Source of the DNA: Vibrio kanaloae | Lineage (GTDB): Bacteria; Pseudomonadota; Gammaproteobacteria; Enterobacterales; Vibrionaceae | NCBI RefSeq assembly: GCF_024347535.1 | Contig: NZ_AP025497.1 | Location: 1,426,001 to 1,490,000 of the forward strand | DNA length: 64,000 bases | Direction: 5' to 3' | Shown: positions 9,016 through 18,617 of the stretch, piece after piece | Position numbering within the stretch: the stretch's first letter is position 1 | Layout: each line of letters starts with the position of its first letter | Notes under the pieces: model-generated | Told to the model about the DNA's origin: nothing | Database searches by the model: none | What the model saw: the letters and a program-made list of their open reading frames with translations, nothing else | Position numbers and translations under genes: made by a program

Positions 9016-10044
9016 ATGACGAAGACCCTCTTTCGCCAATCATTTCTTTTTGACAGCCTAGATCTTGAGCAAGAAGTGGTTGCAGGACAGACCGTACTTA
9101 GTAACGGTGTTCAAATTAAGCTTCATCAACGCGGTGTATTGGAAGTGATTCCCGCAGAGTATAATTCTGAAACCAAGAACATCATCTTTTCAACAGGTGT
9201 TCACGGCGACGAAACTTCACCAATGGAGCTGATTGATAAGCTCATTGAGGACATTGAAACAGGCTTCCAAGTCGTGACAGCAAGATGTTTATTCATCATT
9301 GCTCACCCAGAAGCAACCAACGCGCATACTCGTTTTCTTGATGTGAATATGAACCGTCTGTTTGATGAAAAACAGCACGAAAGCAATCGAGAAGTGGATA
9401 TCGCGAAGAACCTTAAGTACTTGGTTACTGAGTTTTACAAGGAAACGGTACCTGCCACTCGTTGGCACTTAGATTTGCACTGTGCGATCCGTTTGTCTAA
9501 GCATTACTCTTTCGCCGTAAGCCCTAAGGTTCGCCACGAAGTTCGCAGTAAAGCTTTGTTCGATTTCATCAACAGCGCTCACGTTGAAGCTGTGCTGCTA
9601 TCGAATGCGCCAACCAGCACCTTCAGTTGGTACAGCGCTGAAAACTTCGAAGCCCAAGCACTGACAATGGAGCTAGGGCAGGTAGCAAGAATTGGTGAGA
9701 ACCAGCTTGATAGGTTAACGGCTTTCGATTTGGCAATGCGCAATCTGATTGCTGAAATAGAACCAGAGCATTTACCAAAGAAAACCATTACATATCGCGT
9801 AAGCCGAACCATTGTTCGTTTGCATGATGACTTTGATTTCATGTTCTCTGATGACGTTGAGAACTTTACGGCGTTCAAGCACGGTGAAGTGTTTGGTCAT
9901 GATGGCGATAAGCCATTGATGGCGAAGAATGAAAACGAAGCGGTGGTATTCCCAAATCGTAACGTTGCTATCGGTCAACGAGCGGCCTTAATGGTGTGCG
10001 AAGTTGAAACACGATTCGACCACGGTCAGCTTGTGTACGATTAA
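9016..10044 (+). CDS. astE: Succinylglutamate desuccinylase AstE
   Basis: AstE performs the last step of the arginine succinyltransferase pathway, splitting N-succinylglutamate to glutamate and succinate. The 342-residue protein has the zinc ligands His63 and Glu66 in GVHGDE, the third ligand in HLDLHCAI near residue 155, and an ELGQVAR segment, as in the AstE/aspartoacylase family. AAGGAG lies upstream of the ATG. The gene is alone here, without astCADB. Confidence 0.93.
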   Translation: MTKTLFRQSFLFDSLDLEQEVVAGQTVLSNGVQIKLHQRGVLEVIPAEYNSETKNIIFSTGVHGDETSPMELIDKLIEDIETGFQVVTARCLFIIAHPEATNAHTRFLDVNMNRLFDEKQHESNREVDIAKNLKYLVTEFYKETVPATRWHLDLHCAIRLSKHYSFAVSPKVRHEVRSKALFDFINSAHVEAVLLSNAPTSTFSWYSAENFEAQALTMELGQVARIGENQLDRLTAFDLAMRNLIAEIEPEHLPKKTITYRVSRTIVRLHDDFDFMFSDDVENFTAFKHGEVFGHDGDKPLMAKNENEAVVFPNRNVAIGQRAALMVCEVETRFDHGQLVYD

Positions 10045-10095
10045 TACCGAGCTGGGTTAAAGCGACGAAAACAACCGCTCAACTGGTTGAAATAT

Positions 10096-10130
10096 CAAGG
10101 TTCACATTACGGTGTGAGCCTTGAGTTTAT
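10096..10130 (+). terminator. Probable terminator after astE
   Basis: CAAGGTTCACA (10096-10106) pairs with TGTGAGCCTTG (10113-10123) with one G-U pair around a 6-base loop; the sequence AGTTTATTT follows. The T tract is imperfect. Confidence 0.65.
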
Positions 10131-10177
10131 TTAGGGATACAGGTAAGGTTACGCGAACAATTTCAAAGTAGCTTGAT

Positions 10178-11173
10178 ATGGATTTCCAACAACTTCTTCA
10201 CCAAAAACAGCGCAAATGGACCCGAGCCATTTATCTGATGGCAGTACTGCTTGTCGCGCTGAGTGCGATTTACCTGATGGTTGGCGATCTTTTCATTTCC
10301 CCTCTGGGCACCTTGTCCACGTTAGAACAAAAACTACTGATTGATTTACGCTTACCTCGATTATTAGCAGCGATTGCGATCGGGGCTGGGTTAGCTGTAT
10401 CTGGCGCAAGCTTACAAGTCTTATTGGGTAACGTATTAGCAGAGCCAGGTGTGCTCGGCATTTCTGGTGGCGCAAGTTTGGCGATGGTTATCGTACTGTT
10501 CTTCTTACCGTTTGCTCCCACACCTGAACTGTTCATGATTGCCGCCGTTTTAGGCTCGCTTTGTTTCACCGTGATACTGGTGAGCATGGTAAAAACGATG
10601 CGACTCACCACGGCTAAATTACTGCTGGTGGGTGTCGCATTAGGCATTCTTTCTGGCGCGATGGTTACATGGGCGTTCTATTTTAGTGACGACTTAAGCC
10701 TACGCTTACTGATGTATTGGCTGATGGGCAGCTTGGGTGGCGTGACTTGGTATCAACACTCGCTCACGTTAGTGATGATCCCCGTGATTATTTGGTTGTG
10801 CCTGCAAGGTAGTAAGCTAGATAAGTTAATGATTGGCGAGACTCATGCTGCACAGTTAGGCGTGAATGTTCCGAGATTACGTTGGCGTCTAATCTTCGCT
10901 GTGTCTATTTTAGTCGGCTGCGCGGTGGCATTGGGCGGCGTGATCAGCTTTGTTGGCTTGGTTGTGCCCCACTTGTTGCGTTTAGCAATTGGTACCGACA
11001 ACCGATACCTTCTTCCTTTGTCTGCCGTTGCTGGCGCTGCATTGTTGGTGTTTGCTGATATTTGCGCGCGTACATTACTCGATTCTGCAGAATTGCCTTT
11101 GGGTGTGATGACCACCAGTATCGGTGCGCCTATCTTCATTTGGATGTTAATTAAAAATCATGATTCAAATTAA
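10178..11173 (+). CDS. btuC: Vitamin B12 ABC transporter permease BtuC
   Basis: A 331-residue polytopic inner-membrane permease of the FecCD/BtuC type. The [10 protein letters not shown] segment near residue 50 and [16 protein letters not shown] near 255 are family signatures; the latter contains the loop that contacts the ATPase. It transports cobalamin or cobinamide from the periplasmic binding protein BtuF, which is not in this window. The gene overlaps btuD by 14 bases. Specificity for B12, rather than iron-siderophore, is supported by the BtuD partner and the nearby cob cluster. Confidence 0.9.
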   Translation: MDFQQLLHQKQRKWTRAIYLMAVLLVALSAIYLMVGDLFISPLGTLSTLEQKLLIDLRLPRLLAAIAIGAGLAVSGASLQVLLGNVLAEPGVLGISGGASLAMVIVLFFLPFAPTPELFMIAAVLGSLCFTVILVSMVKTMRLTTAKLLLVGVALGILSGAMVTWAFYFSDDLSLRLLMYWLMGSLGGVTWYQHSLTLVMIPVIIWLCLQGSKLDKLMIGETHAAQLGVNVPRLRWRLIFAVSILVGCAVALGGVISFVGLVVPHLLRLAIGTDNRYLLPLSAVAGAALLVFADICARTLLDSAELPLGVMTTSIGAPIFIWMLIKNHDSN

Positions 11174-11918
11174 GAGCCTGAGCGTCGGCGCTCGTTTATT
11201 ACCAATATCATTTGAGCTCACGCAAGGGCAGGTGACCCACGTTATCGGCCCGAATGGCAGCGGTAAAAGTACCTTACTCGAAGCGATATCTGGTATTGGT
11301 GATAGCTATAAAGGCGATATCAAGCTCGATGGGCAAGACTTGTCAGTGTTGTCGCTACAAGATTTATCATTACACCGTGCTTATCTGTGCCAAAGCGCAA
11401 GGCCAGCCTTCAACTTGGAAGTGTTCCAATACCTTGCGTTGTCATTGCCAAGTTCATCGCATGGCCTTGATGCTGAAATCAACGCAGCTTTGGACGAAAT
11501 CAGCCAGATGCTAGACATTGCAGACAAACTTCATCGTTCCATTCAAACCTTGTCTGGTGGTGAATGGCAACGCGTTCGTTTGGCGGGAATGTGCCTACAA
11601 ATTTGGCCGACGCTTAATCCTTACGCAAAGCTGCTGATCCTCGATGAACCCGCAGCTCCGTTGGATATTGCTCAAGAAGCCTTGTTATACAAGCTCATCG
11701 AACGAGTGGCAGAGAAGGGCATCGCCGTTATCATGGCAAATCACGATCTGAACCGCACCTTAAGACACGCCGACCAAGTGTTGCTGCTCGACAAAGGCGT
11801 ACTTCAAGCATCAGGTCGTGCAGAACAAGTTCTTACGCCTGAACAGCTAGAGTCCGTGTTCAACACTGAAGTCAAAAGTATCTCAGTCGATAATCAAACT
11901 TATCTGTTATTTGGTTAA
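11160..11918 (+). CDS. btuD: Vitamin B12 ABC transporter ATP-binding protein BtuD
   Basis: This 252-residue ATPase has Walker [10 protein letters not shown] at 30-38, the ABC signature LSGGEWQR near 131-138 (the GEWQR form is typical of BtuD), Walker B LLILDEPA near 160 and the switch histidine in MANHDLNR. It powers BtuC. The start lies inside the end of btuC, so the two are translationally coupled. Confidence 0.92.
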   Translation: MIQIKSLSVGARLLPISFELTQGQVTHVIGPNGSGKSTLLEAISGIGDSYKGDIKLDGQDLSVLSLQDLSLHRAYLCQSARPAFNLEVFQYLALSLPSSSHGLDAEINAALDEISQMLDIADKLHRSIQTLSGGEWQRVRLAGMCLQIWPTLNPYAKLLILDEPAAPLDIAQEALLYKLIERVAEKGIAVIMANHDLNRTLRHADQVLLLDKGVLQASGRAEQVLTPEQLESVFNTEVKSISVDNQTYLLFG

Positions 11919-11971
11919 GCCTTTATCGTTTGGGTAAGACGGTTGAATCTTAGGATTGGAAAGCTCGGCAG

Positions 11972-12385
11972 TTATCGGGCTAACATCATCTCATATTCAA
12001 CCATCATATCTGGCATCCCTAAACGTTGAACATAGCGCAACGTGCCTGTTGCTGGTTTTACTTCAACATCACCTAAAAACTCTTCCCAAACATGAGCAAT
12101 GCCTTCGAATTGTGCAGAGTTTACTTCGTTGGTAAATGTCCAATCCGTCCTGACAATGTCGTTAACACTAAAGCCAGCTTCTTCTAAGAATGCCTTCATT
12201 TGGTCTAAAATTAATCGTGTTTGAGCAACAGGATCCTTAGGGTGTTGAGTGATAAAGTCCGGGTTACAGTCAGCATGCCCTGTCACAAAGAAGACTTCGC
12301 TGAATTCACTTAGTTTCAGTCCCCAACTAAACGCATTGCTCATATCTAGTAGGTTCTTATTGCGAAAAGCTTGTTTAATGGCCAT
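11972..12385 (-). CDS. RidA family protein (YjgF/YER057c/UK114)
   Basis: A 137-residue protein of the Rid superfamily, recognisable by VFFVTGHAD, the QTRLILDQMKAFLEEAG helix and the C-terminal GMPDMMVEYEMM strand. RidA members deaminate reactive enamine/imine intermediates; this one diverges from canonical RidA in the C-terminus, so activity is not certain. AGAGAGGAT lies upstream of the ATG. It is the downstream gene of a two-gene unit with the oxidoreductase (26 bases apart). Confidence 0.8.
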   Translation of the reverse strand: MAIKQAFRNKNLLDMSNAFSWGLKLSEFSEVFFVTGHADCNPDFITQHPKDPVAQTRLILDQMKAFLEEAGFSVNDIVRTDWTFTNEVNSAQFEGIAHVWEEFLGDVEVKPATGTLRYVQRLGMPDMMVEYEMMLAR

Positions 12386-12411
12386 TTTATATCCTCTCTA
12401 CTTGATAGTGT

Positions 12412-13347
12412 TTACAGCGAAACTTCCAATACGATTTTGCCACGAGCACGTTTCGATTGACTTAACTCCTGTGCTTGAGCGGCTTTAGATACTGGGAACA
12501 CCTTATCGATGTTCACTTTAATTACGCCATCATCAATTAAAGCGGCAATACGTTGTAGATCTCTGGCATTGGGTGAAACCCACCAGCGTTGAAAATTTAC
12601 GGCTAGTTGCAGTGGTAATGCGCTTTCAATGTCATCTAATAGTGAAACTACGTTGCCACCTTTTCGTACCACTTCGAGTGAACGCTCCGCGATGCCATCA
12701 CCCCCAACAGCGACGAGCACAGCATCTAACTCATCAACCTCGTCTTCAAAGCGTTGAGTTTGGTAATCGATGAATTGATCGACCCCTAAAGCCGTTAAGT
12801 AGGCTTTGTTGCTGGCTGATGCTGTTCCGATAACATAAGCACCGAGCGCTTTCGCTATTTGAACTGCAAAGCTACCAACACCTCCGGATGCATTGTGAAT
12901 AAGGACACGTTGACCTGCTTTGAGTTGGCAACCTTCAACAAGTGCTTGCCATGCTGTTGTTGCGGCCAATGGCACAGCTGCGGCGGTCACGATGTCGAGA
13001 GACTTGGGCGCACTTGCTACTAAATCACTATCGACAGCAAGGTATTCGGCGTAGGCGCCTTGTTCAGAAATGGGCGCATATACATAGACCTGCTCCCCAA
13101 GTTTAAGGTTGCTTACATTGTTGCCTTTTTCGACAACTTGTCCTGCTGCATCCCAGCCAACAATGAGTGGCATTTCATGTTGACCGCTAGCCCGTAGGAA
13201 TCCCTCTCTTACCATCCAGTCGACAGGGTTTACCCCCGCGCCTTGTACTTTGATCAGCACTTGATTTGGTGTGATGGTGGGTTTAGCTATATCGCCGAAC
13301 GTTAAGTTCTGCGCACTTCCATACTCTTCTAAATACACGGCTTTCAT
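12412..13347 (-). CDS. NADP-dependent quinone oxidoreductase-like MDR protein
   Basis: A 311-residue medium-chain dehydrogenase/reductase without the zinc-binding cysteines. The N-terminal GroES-like domain contains GVNPVDWMVREG, and the nucleotide-binding domain has LIHNASGGVGSFAVQIAKALGA-type sequence (AxxGVGxxxxQ) around residue 150. Such proteins reduce quinones or alpha,beta-unsaturated carbonyls with NADPH. It is divergent from a LysR gene (184 bases between), a common regulator-target arrangement, and pairs with a RidA-like gene. Confidence 0.85.
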   Translation of the reverse strand: MKAVYLEEYGSAQNLTFGDIAKPTITPNQVLIKVQGAGVNPVDWMVREGFLRASGQHEMPLIVGWDAAGQVVEKGNNVSNLKLGEQVYVYAPISEQGAYAEYLAVDSDLVASAPKSLDIVTAAAVPLAATTAWQALVEGCQLKAGQRVLIHNASGGVGSFAVQIAKALGAYVIGTASASNKAYLTALGVDQFIDYQTQRFEDEVDELDAVLVAVGGDGIAERSLEVVRKGGNVVSLLDDIESALPLQLAVNFQRWWVSPNARDLQRIAALIDDGVIKVNIDKVFPVSKAAQAQELSQSKRARGKIVLEVSL

Positions 13348-13531
13348 CGTATTTCCTTATAAGTGAGTCATCTGACTTGTTTTTCTACCAGCGGGTTAAT
13401 CTGTTTGTGGAACTCACTTTGCCCAACTTGTTACTTATCGTCTAATTGATGATTGGTATAATATGCATTGATTAATATGATGAGTTTGCCGATACTCATT
13501 CACTAACTCCCTGTGTAATTAGGCAAGTAAG

Positions 13532-14458
13532 ATGGCGAATGTCGATCTGAATTTAATGGTTATTTTTGATGCAATCATGCAGGAAAGCTCGATTACCGTG
13601 GCCGCAGAACGATTGTCGATGACGCAACCGTCGGTATCGAACGCCGTCTCTCGAATGCGCCATGCTTGGAAAGATCCTTTATTCGTGAAACAAGGAAGAG
13701 GGATTCGCCCAACCCCTTACGCCGTCGAGTTGTGGAAAACGATTGGTGAGCCGTTAGAGGCAATACGGATTGCAACTGAGCGTGATGAGTTTTATCCTGC
13801 GACGTTAAAGCGCACGTTTAGAATCGCAACCACAGATTGGATGGCAGACCTGTTTTGGCTGCCGTTAAAGCAACGAATAGAGCTTGAAGCGCCTGACGTT
13901 AATCTTCACGCCGTACCTTACAACGTCAATGGAGAAAAGTTATTACTCAGTGCCGATGTCGATATGGTCTTGGATTATTTCGAAGGCAATTCAACTCAAG
14001 TACAAACTCAACATCTGTTTGATAATCACTTTGTGTGCGCAATGCGTGCCGATCACCCGTTGGCAAGTGAAGAGCTATCGCTAAGTGCTTTTGCTCGTGC
14101 TGATCATTTGTTGCTCTCGTTATCAGGTGAAGCGAAAGGCGGGGTAGACATGTTACTAGGACAGAAGGGAATGAAACGGCGCATCGCCATGACGGTGAAC
14201 CACTGTTACTCCATACCTAGGTTGCTAGTCAATACTGACATGATCACGACGATTCCATTACCGATAATATTGGAGAGCGTGAGTAAGGGAGAACTGGTGA
14301 TTAAGAAAACGCCATTCACCATGCCACCGGGGCCCATTTCGATGTCTTGGCATGTGCGCCATCAACGTGACCAAGGTACGTTATGGTTGCGTGAGAAAGT
14401 ACTTAGTGTTCTGAATCATGGTTTACCTAAAAATTTACTTATTGATCCGTTTCAATGA
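13532..14458 (+). CDS. LysR family transcriptional regulator
   Basis: A 308-residue LysR-type regulator: N-terminal winged helix-turn-helix (DLNLMVIFDAIMQE, then AAERLSMTQPSVSNAVSRMR, residues about 4-45) and a substrate-binding-like effector domain from about residue 90. It is divergent from the oxidoreductase-RidA pair, which it likely controls. The intergenic region has a TATAAT element near 13457. The effector is unknown. Confidence 0.88.
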   Translation: MANVDLNLMVIFDAIMQESSITVAAERLSMTQPSVSNAVSRMRHAWKDPLFVKQGRGIRPTPYAVELWKTIGEPLEAIRIATERDEFYPATLKRTFRIATTDWMADLFWLPLKQRIELEAPDVNLHAVPYNVNGEKLLLSADVDMVLDYFEGNSTQVQTQHLFDNHFVCAMRADHPLASEELSLSAFARADHLLLSLSGEAKGGVDMLLGQKGMKRRIAMTVNHCYSIPRLLVNTDMITTIPLPIILESVSKGELVIKKTPFTMPPGPISMSWHVRHQRDQGTLWLREKVLSVLNHGLPKNLLIDPFQ

Positions 14459-14623
14459 GAAGCGGTGCAAAGAGTATTTGTTTCGAAATTGCTTTTTCGC
14501 ATTGTTAATCAGTATATTACTGACGTTATATATTGAGCATCGTCATAAAGGGTGACATTCTAAGTGTTGCTCAAATCTGAACAACATTTGGTGTGATATT
14601 TGTAAATTGGAAGAGGAATTAGA

Positions 14624-14983
14624 GTGTTTAGATATATTCAAAGACGAAGGATCAAAAAGGTTATTAAGCTACTGTCTGCAAGGTTGGTAAAGAGCTATGG
14701 AAGCCGTGACTTTTTCTCGATTGGCCAGGTAGAAACGAGTTCTCGTGAATTGAGTAAACGCCAACAACAAATCGCATTGGCTTTGTTTGCTGATCCACAA
14801 GATTTAGATGTTGAATTGGTTCCCACTATCCAGCTGTTACGTAATGATGTGTCTAATGATTTCTTCGGCGGCGAGAATTACACCGCGCGTGATGTGCTCA
14901 ATCTTTTGGGTGGCGGCGGTTGGAAAGGCGGTCGTATGGACGATGACATGTCACATCGCATGGGCATGCATAGCCGTTATTAA
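14624..14983 (+). CDS. Small conserved-looking protein of unknown function (DUF6559-like)
   Basis: A 119-residue protein starting at GTG with AAGAGGAAT upstream. The N-terminus is strongly basic (FRYIQRRRIKKVIKLL), the middle is helical with repeated Q residues, and the C-terminus is glycine- and methionine-rich (GGGGWKGGRMDDDMSHRMGM). I recall similar short Vibrio proteins grouped as DUF6559, but this is from memory and tentative. No transmembrane segment or signal peptide is seen. It stands alone between the LysR and LPMO genes. Confidence 0.65.
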   Translation: MFRYIQRRRIKKVIKLLSARLVKSYGSRDFFSIGQVETSSRELSKRQQQIALALFADPQDLDVELVPTIQLLRNDVSNDFFGGENYTARDVLNLLGGGGWKGGRMDDDMSHRMGMHSRY

Positions 14984-15310
14984 ATATCTTCTTACTACCT
15001 AACGCCTTTATATCCCCAAAGCGGTTTAATCATAAAGTCGCTGTTTTATTCATTCCGAATAATGTTCCCTCAATCAACACAGAATACTGAAATGTCATAA
15101 TTCGAAGCAACATCATTTATCGACAACACATTTACTTGAGTTGTGTGATTCCGATTCCTATTAATATAATCCCCGCTGTTATAGACGGTGTTGATGTATA
15201 TATTTTTTGTTGTTCTTCTTCAAGTCAAAACTATAAATCTTCTAACAGTATTGGTGGTTGGTTAGCCAATATTAGTGTTGTGTAGGGTTAAAATAATAGA
15301 GAGTGGGAAA
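14984..15310. other. 327-bp intergenic region upstream of the LPMO gene
   Basis: AT-rich DNA that should carry the LPMO promoter. A T-rich pyrimidine tract lies near 15203-15225. I see no gene, terminator or clear operator in it. Confidence 0.4.
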
Positions 15311-16807
15311 GTGACAACAATAAATAATAATATTCTAAAAATAGCAGTGGGTATGGCTATGCTATCGAGTGTGCCGTCAGTGGCAAATGCTCATGGCTGG
15401 TCTGAATTTCCAAGTGCACGTCAGAACACCTGTTACGAGCAAGGCGGGGTTTGGTCGGGTACACCACCAAATGCTGCATGTGCGCAAGCGAAAGATATTT
15501 CTGGCTCATACCCGTTCGTTCAACGTAACGAATACGCAAAAAACATTCAAGATTTCAACAACATCAATGCTGTAAAGGCGGCGATTCCTGACGGCACTTT
15601 ATGTTACGCCAATGATTCGCAAAAACGCGGCATGGGTGCGCCTCACACTGGTTGGACTCGCACCGAGCTAAGTACAGGTACATTTGAATATGTATTCAAC
15701 GCGACGGCACCACACAACCCGTCATTCTGGGAGTTTTACCTAACGAAGCCAAACGCAGACCTGAGCAAAGGCCTAGCGTGGGGGGACTTAGATCTTATTC
15801 AGGAAGTGGGGAACGTTCCTGTAAGCGGTGGTAAATACCGGATTAACGTAACGATTCCATCTGACCGTTCTGGCGACGCAATCTTATACGTACGTTGGCA
15901 ACGTGACGATGCTGCGGGTGAAGGCTTCTACAACTGTTCAGACATCACTATCGCGGGTGATACAACCCCTCCACCAGAGCCAGGACCTGAGCCTGATCTC
16001 GTGCGTGGTGACCTATTTGTTTCAGAGCAATTTGGTACTCCACAAGTCGGTGATACCGTTAACTACGACATCATCAACAAGTACGGTGAAGTAGCGCGTA
16101 GTTTTGATATTGCTATCGACGCTTCAAACGTTAATGACTGGGCTCGTTTGCTGGCTTCTGAAATCAACGGTTGGCATGAAGAGTTTAAAGATGGCGCGGT
16201 GTTCATTGGTGATTGGCATGATGAAATGCAGCATTATATGTATTTCCAAAACGATCCTACACGCAACTTCTTTAACTCAAAGGATGGCCGTGCTTCAGGT
16301 CAGCTAACATTGATTGAAGGTGGCGACGGTGGTGTTGAACCATTGAAAGGCGATATCTATGAGCTAGTGAAGAGTGACAACGTAGTGAATGCTGGCGACA
16401 AAGTTGTGATTGCAACAAGCGAAGCGGCTACATTAACTCAAACTCAAGGTTCTGCAGTAAACATCCAAAATAACGGAACTGCGTCAGTTGTTGTAGATAC
16501 GACTAGTATTACGGCCAATGAAACCTTGTCGTTTATGGCTAGCTCTATTGAAAGCAACAGTGTGGAAACCTTTACGTTCGAAGTGATTACTGATGACATT
16601 GGCGTAACACCAGACCCAGATCCAACGCCGGATCCTGATCCGACTCCAGACCCTGGCACTTGGGATTCATCAGCAACTTATCTAGGTGGTGAAGTTGTGA
16701 CTTACTCAAACCAATCGTGGAAAGCGCAATGGTGGGTTCAAGGTGGTGCAAACCCTCAAGCGACATACGATAACGACAAATGGGGCGTTTGGCGTCCAGC
16801 TAACTAG
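15311..16807 (+). CDS. Secreted AA10 lytic polysaccharide monooxygenase with C-terminal chitin-binding module
   Basis: An open frame extends to a GTG at 15275, but GTG 15311 gives a clean signal peptide (MTTINNNILKIAVGMAM..., cleavage after ANA) and is preceded by a purine-rich GAGAGTGGG. Cleavage would expose His28 of HGWSEF, which with His112 in GAPHTGW forms the copper histidine brace of AA10 enzymes; GEGFYNCSDI provides the axial Phe region. Layout by residue: AA10 28-216, Pro/Glu linker, two unassigned modules (about 230-337 and 344-431), an Asp-Pro-Thr linker, and a CBM5/12-type chitin-binding module 450-498 with WKAQWWVQG. It would oxidatively cleave chitin outside the cell. A strong terminator follows. 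Confidence 0.92.
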   Translation: MTTINNNILKIAVGMAMLSSVPSVANAHGWSEFPSARQNTCYEQGGVWSGTPPNAACAQAKDISGSYPFVQRNEYAKNIQDFNNINAVKAAIPDGTLCYANDSQKRGMGAPHTGWTRTELSTGTFEYVFNATAPHNPSFWEFYLTKPNADLSKGLAWGDLDLIQEVGNVPVSGGKYRINVTIPSDRSGDAILYVRWQRDDAAGEGFYNCSDITIAGDTTPPPEPGPEPDLVRGDLFVSEQFGTPQVGDTVNYDIINKYGEVARSFDIAIDASNVNDWARLLASEINGWHEEFKDGAVFIGDWHDEMQHYMYFQNDPTRNFFNSKDGRASGQLTLIEGGDGGVEPLKGDIYELVKSDNVVNAGDKVVIATSEAATLTQTQGSAVNIQNNGTASVVVDTTSITANETLSFMASSIESNSVETFTFEVITDDIGVTPDPDPTPDPDPTPDPGTWDSSATYLGGEVVTYSNQSWKAQWWVQGGANPQATYDNDKWGVWRPAN

Positions 16808-16847
16808 TCAGCTAGTTAATCTAAACGACGTAACTAAGTAAGTAATT

Positions 16848-16885
16848 AAGGCACCACACTCGATTGATGAGTGTGGTGCCTTTTC
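16848..16885 (+). terminator. Rho-independent terminator after the LPMO gene
   Basis: A perfect 14-bp stem (16848-16861 with 16869-16882, AAGGCACCACACTC and its complement) with a 7-base loop, followed by T-rich sequence. Confidence 0.93.
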
Positions 16886-17023
16886 TTATGGGAGAGATAA
16901 ACAAGTCGACCGTGAAGGTAATTGGGTTTAGGGTAGGGCTTTGGTTTACCTTGAATACCCGCGTAACTCGAATATCCATGATTAGGTAATCTTTAAGCGC
17001 ATTAGATAGAAAAGAATTTATTG

Positions 17024-18454
17024 ATGAAAAAATCACAGATACTCGCCAATACAATCAAGAATCAGATAGAGCAAAACATTTGGCTGAGTGGTGAGAAGAT
17101 CCCATCAATTAGAGATGCGTGTAAGCGGTACAAACTTAGCATCGAGACGGTATTGCAAGCTTATCAGCAGCTTGAAGATCAAGGCTATGTACGCTCAAAG
17201 CCTAAGTCAGGCTATTTCGTGTTACCTCGCAGAAATGTATTCACTTCAGAAAACGCGCAACACAAAGCCATCAAGCCGTATCCCGTTAAGATCAGTGATC
17301 TGCTTTACGATGTTCTCCAACGAGCGAAAGATCCTAGTGTTATTCCACTCAGCTCGGCATTTCCAGACCCTGCCTTGTTTCCTCATCAAGCATTGTCACG
17401 CAGCTTAGCCAACGCCAGCCGTCAAATGCCGGATAACAGTATGCTTACCAATTTGCCTCCGGGCAGTGAAACACTCCGTAGACAAATTGCTCAGCGTTAC
17501 CAAGTGCACGGTCTAAATGTACTGCCTGATGACATCGTGATTACCTCTGGTGCGATGGAAGCGCTTAATCTCTGTTTGCAATCTTGCACAGAGCCGGGTG
17601 ACTTAGTCGCTATCGAGTATCCTGCGTTCTACGGTGTATTACAGACTATTGAAAGGCTTAACCTGACGGCAGTTGAGGTACCAACAGACCCTGAAACGGG
17701 TATAGATCTCGATGTGTTGGAGTCAGTGTTTGCATCAATGGACATTAAAGCGTGTTGGTTCATGACAGAATCACAAAACCCAGTTGGTTATTCGATGAGT
17801 GACAGAAACAAGCAACGACTGGCCGAGTTGGTGAATCAACATAAGATCCCGATGATCGAAGACGATGTATACCGAGAACTTCACGTTGGTAATCAAACAT
17901 CATTACCCGCCAAAGCCTATGACTCTGATGAACAGATCATGCTTTGTGGTTCGTTTTCCAAATCACTGTCTCCCGGTTTTCGAATTGGTTGGGTCGTGGC
18001 TGGTAAAAAAGCGCTGAAGATTCAACGATTACAGCACCTGTCAACGCTCTCAAGTAGCATTCCTATCCAACTTGGACTGTCTCACTACCTGACGTTTTAT
18101 AGTTATGACAACCACCTTAAAAAACTTCGCAAGCTTTTGAATGAAAGGAAGAAGGCACATATAGCACTTCTAGAATCCAGTTTGCCTGAAAGTAGTCTGA
18201 TTCACAAAAGCCAAGGCGGTTACTTCCTTTGGATAGAATTGCCTCACTCGGTTTGTGTTGAGAAGCTTTATGAGCAAGCTCTTGAACGCAATATATCTGT
18301 CGCTCCAGGGATCATATTCAGTAGTGACAAAAAGTTCTCCCATCACATTCGCTTGAATTGTTCATACGCTTGTGACGATAAAATCGCAGACGCCATTCAA
18401 ACGCTAGGCAACCTAATCAGAACCATGGAACTGCAAGCTTCAACCGTTAGCTAA
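17024..18454 (+). CDS. MocR/PdxR-type regulator: GntR HTH fused to aminotransferase fold
   Basis: A 476-residue protein with an N-terminal GntR winged helix (ENIWLSGEKIPSIRDACKRY region, residues about 15-70) and a fold-type I PLP aminotransferase domain. The PLP-binding lysine lies in GSFSKSLSPGFRIGW near residue 312, and the preceding ESQNPVGYS and IEDDVYREL are domain signatures. The frame can start at TTG 17021, but ATG 17024 is preferred. MocR regulators use PLP or amino compounds as effectors and often control the neighbouring operon; here that is cydABX, 163 bases downstream, with a direct repeat in between. Confidence 0.88.
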   Translation: MKKSQILANTIKNQIEQNIWLSGEKIPSIRDACKRYKLSIETVLQAYQQLEDQGYVRSKPKSGYFVLPRRNVFTSENAQHKAIKPYPVKISDLLYDVLQRAKDPSVIPLSSAFPDPALFPHQALSRSLANASRQMPDNSMLTNLPPGSETLRRQIAQRYQVHGLNVLPDDIVITSGAMEALNLCLQSCTEPGDLVAIEYPAFYGVLQTIERLNLTAVEVPTDPETGIDLDVLESVFASMDIKACWFMTESQNPVGYSMSDRNKQRLAELVNQHKIPMIEDDVYRELHVGNQTSLPAKAYDSDEQIMLCGSFSKSLSPGFRIGWVVAGKKALKIQRLQHLSTLSSSIPIQLGLSHYLTFYSYDNHLKKLRKLLNERKKAHIALLESSLPESSLIHKSQGGYFLWIELPHSVCVEKLYEQALERNISVAPGIIFSSDKKFSHHIRLNCSYACDDKIADAIQTLGNLIRTMELQASTVS

Positions 18455-18503
18455 GTTATCGATTGGTTTTACCTCAATGCTAGTCATTTATTGACTGGAT
18501 AAA

Positions 18504-18538
18504 CAATCTGTTCTGTTTTTTAATGATCAATCTGTTCT
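18504..18538 (+). promoter_or_regulatory. Direct repeat upstream of cydA, candidate MocR operator
   Basis: CAATCTGTTCT occurs at 18504-18514 and again at 18528-18538, a 24-bp period, about 80 bases before the cydA ATG. MocR-type regulators are known to bind direct repeats, so this is a reasonable operator candidate, but it is untested. Confidence 0.45.
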
Positions 18539-18617
18539 AGTTTGGTTCGTTAGAACTGTGCTGAAATACGCTCCAATTATTAATATGAAAGCCATCATTA
18601 TGATGTTTGGAGCTTAA

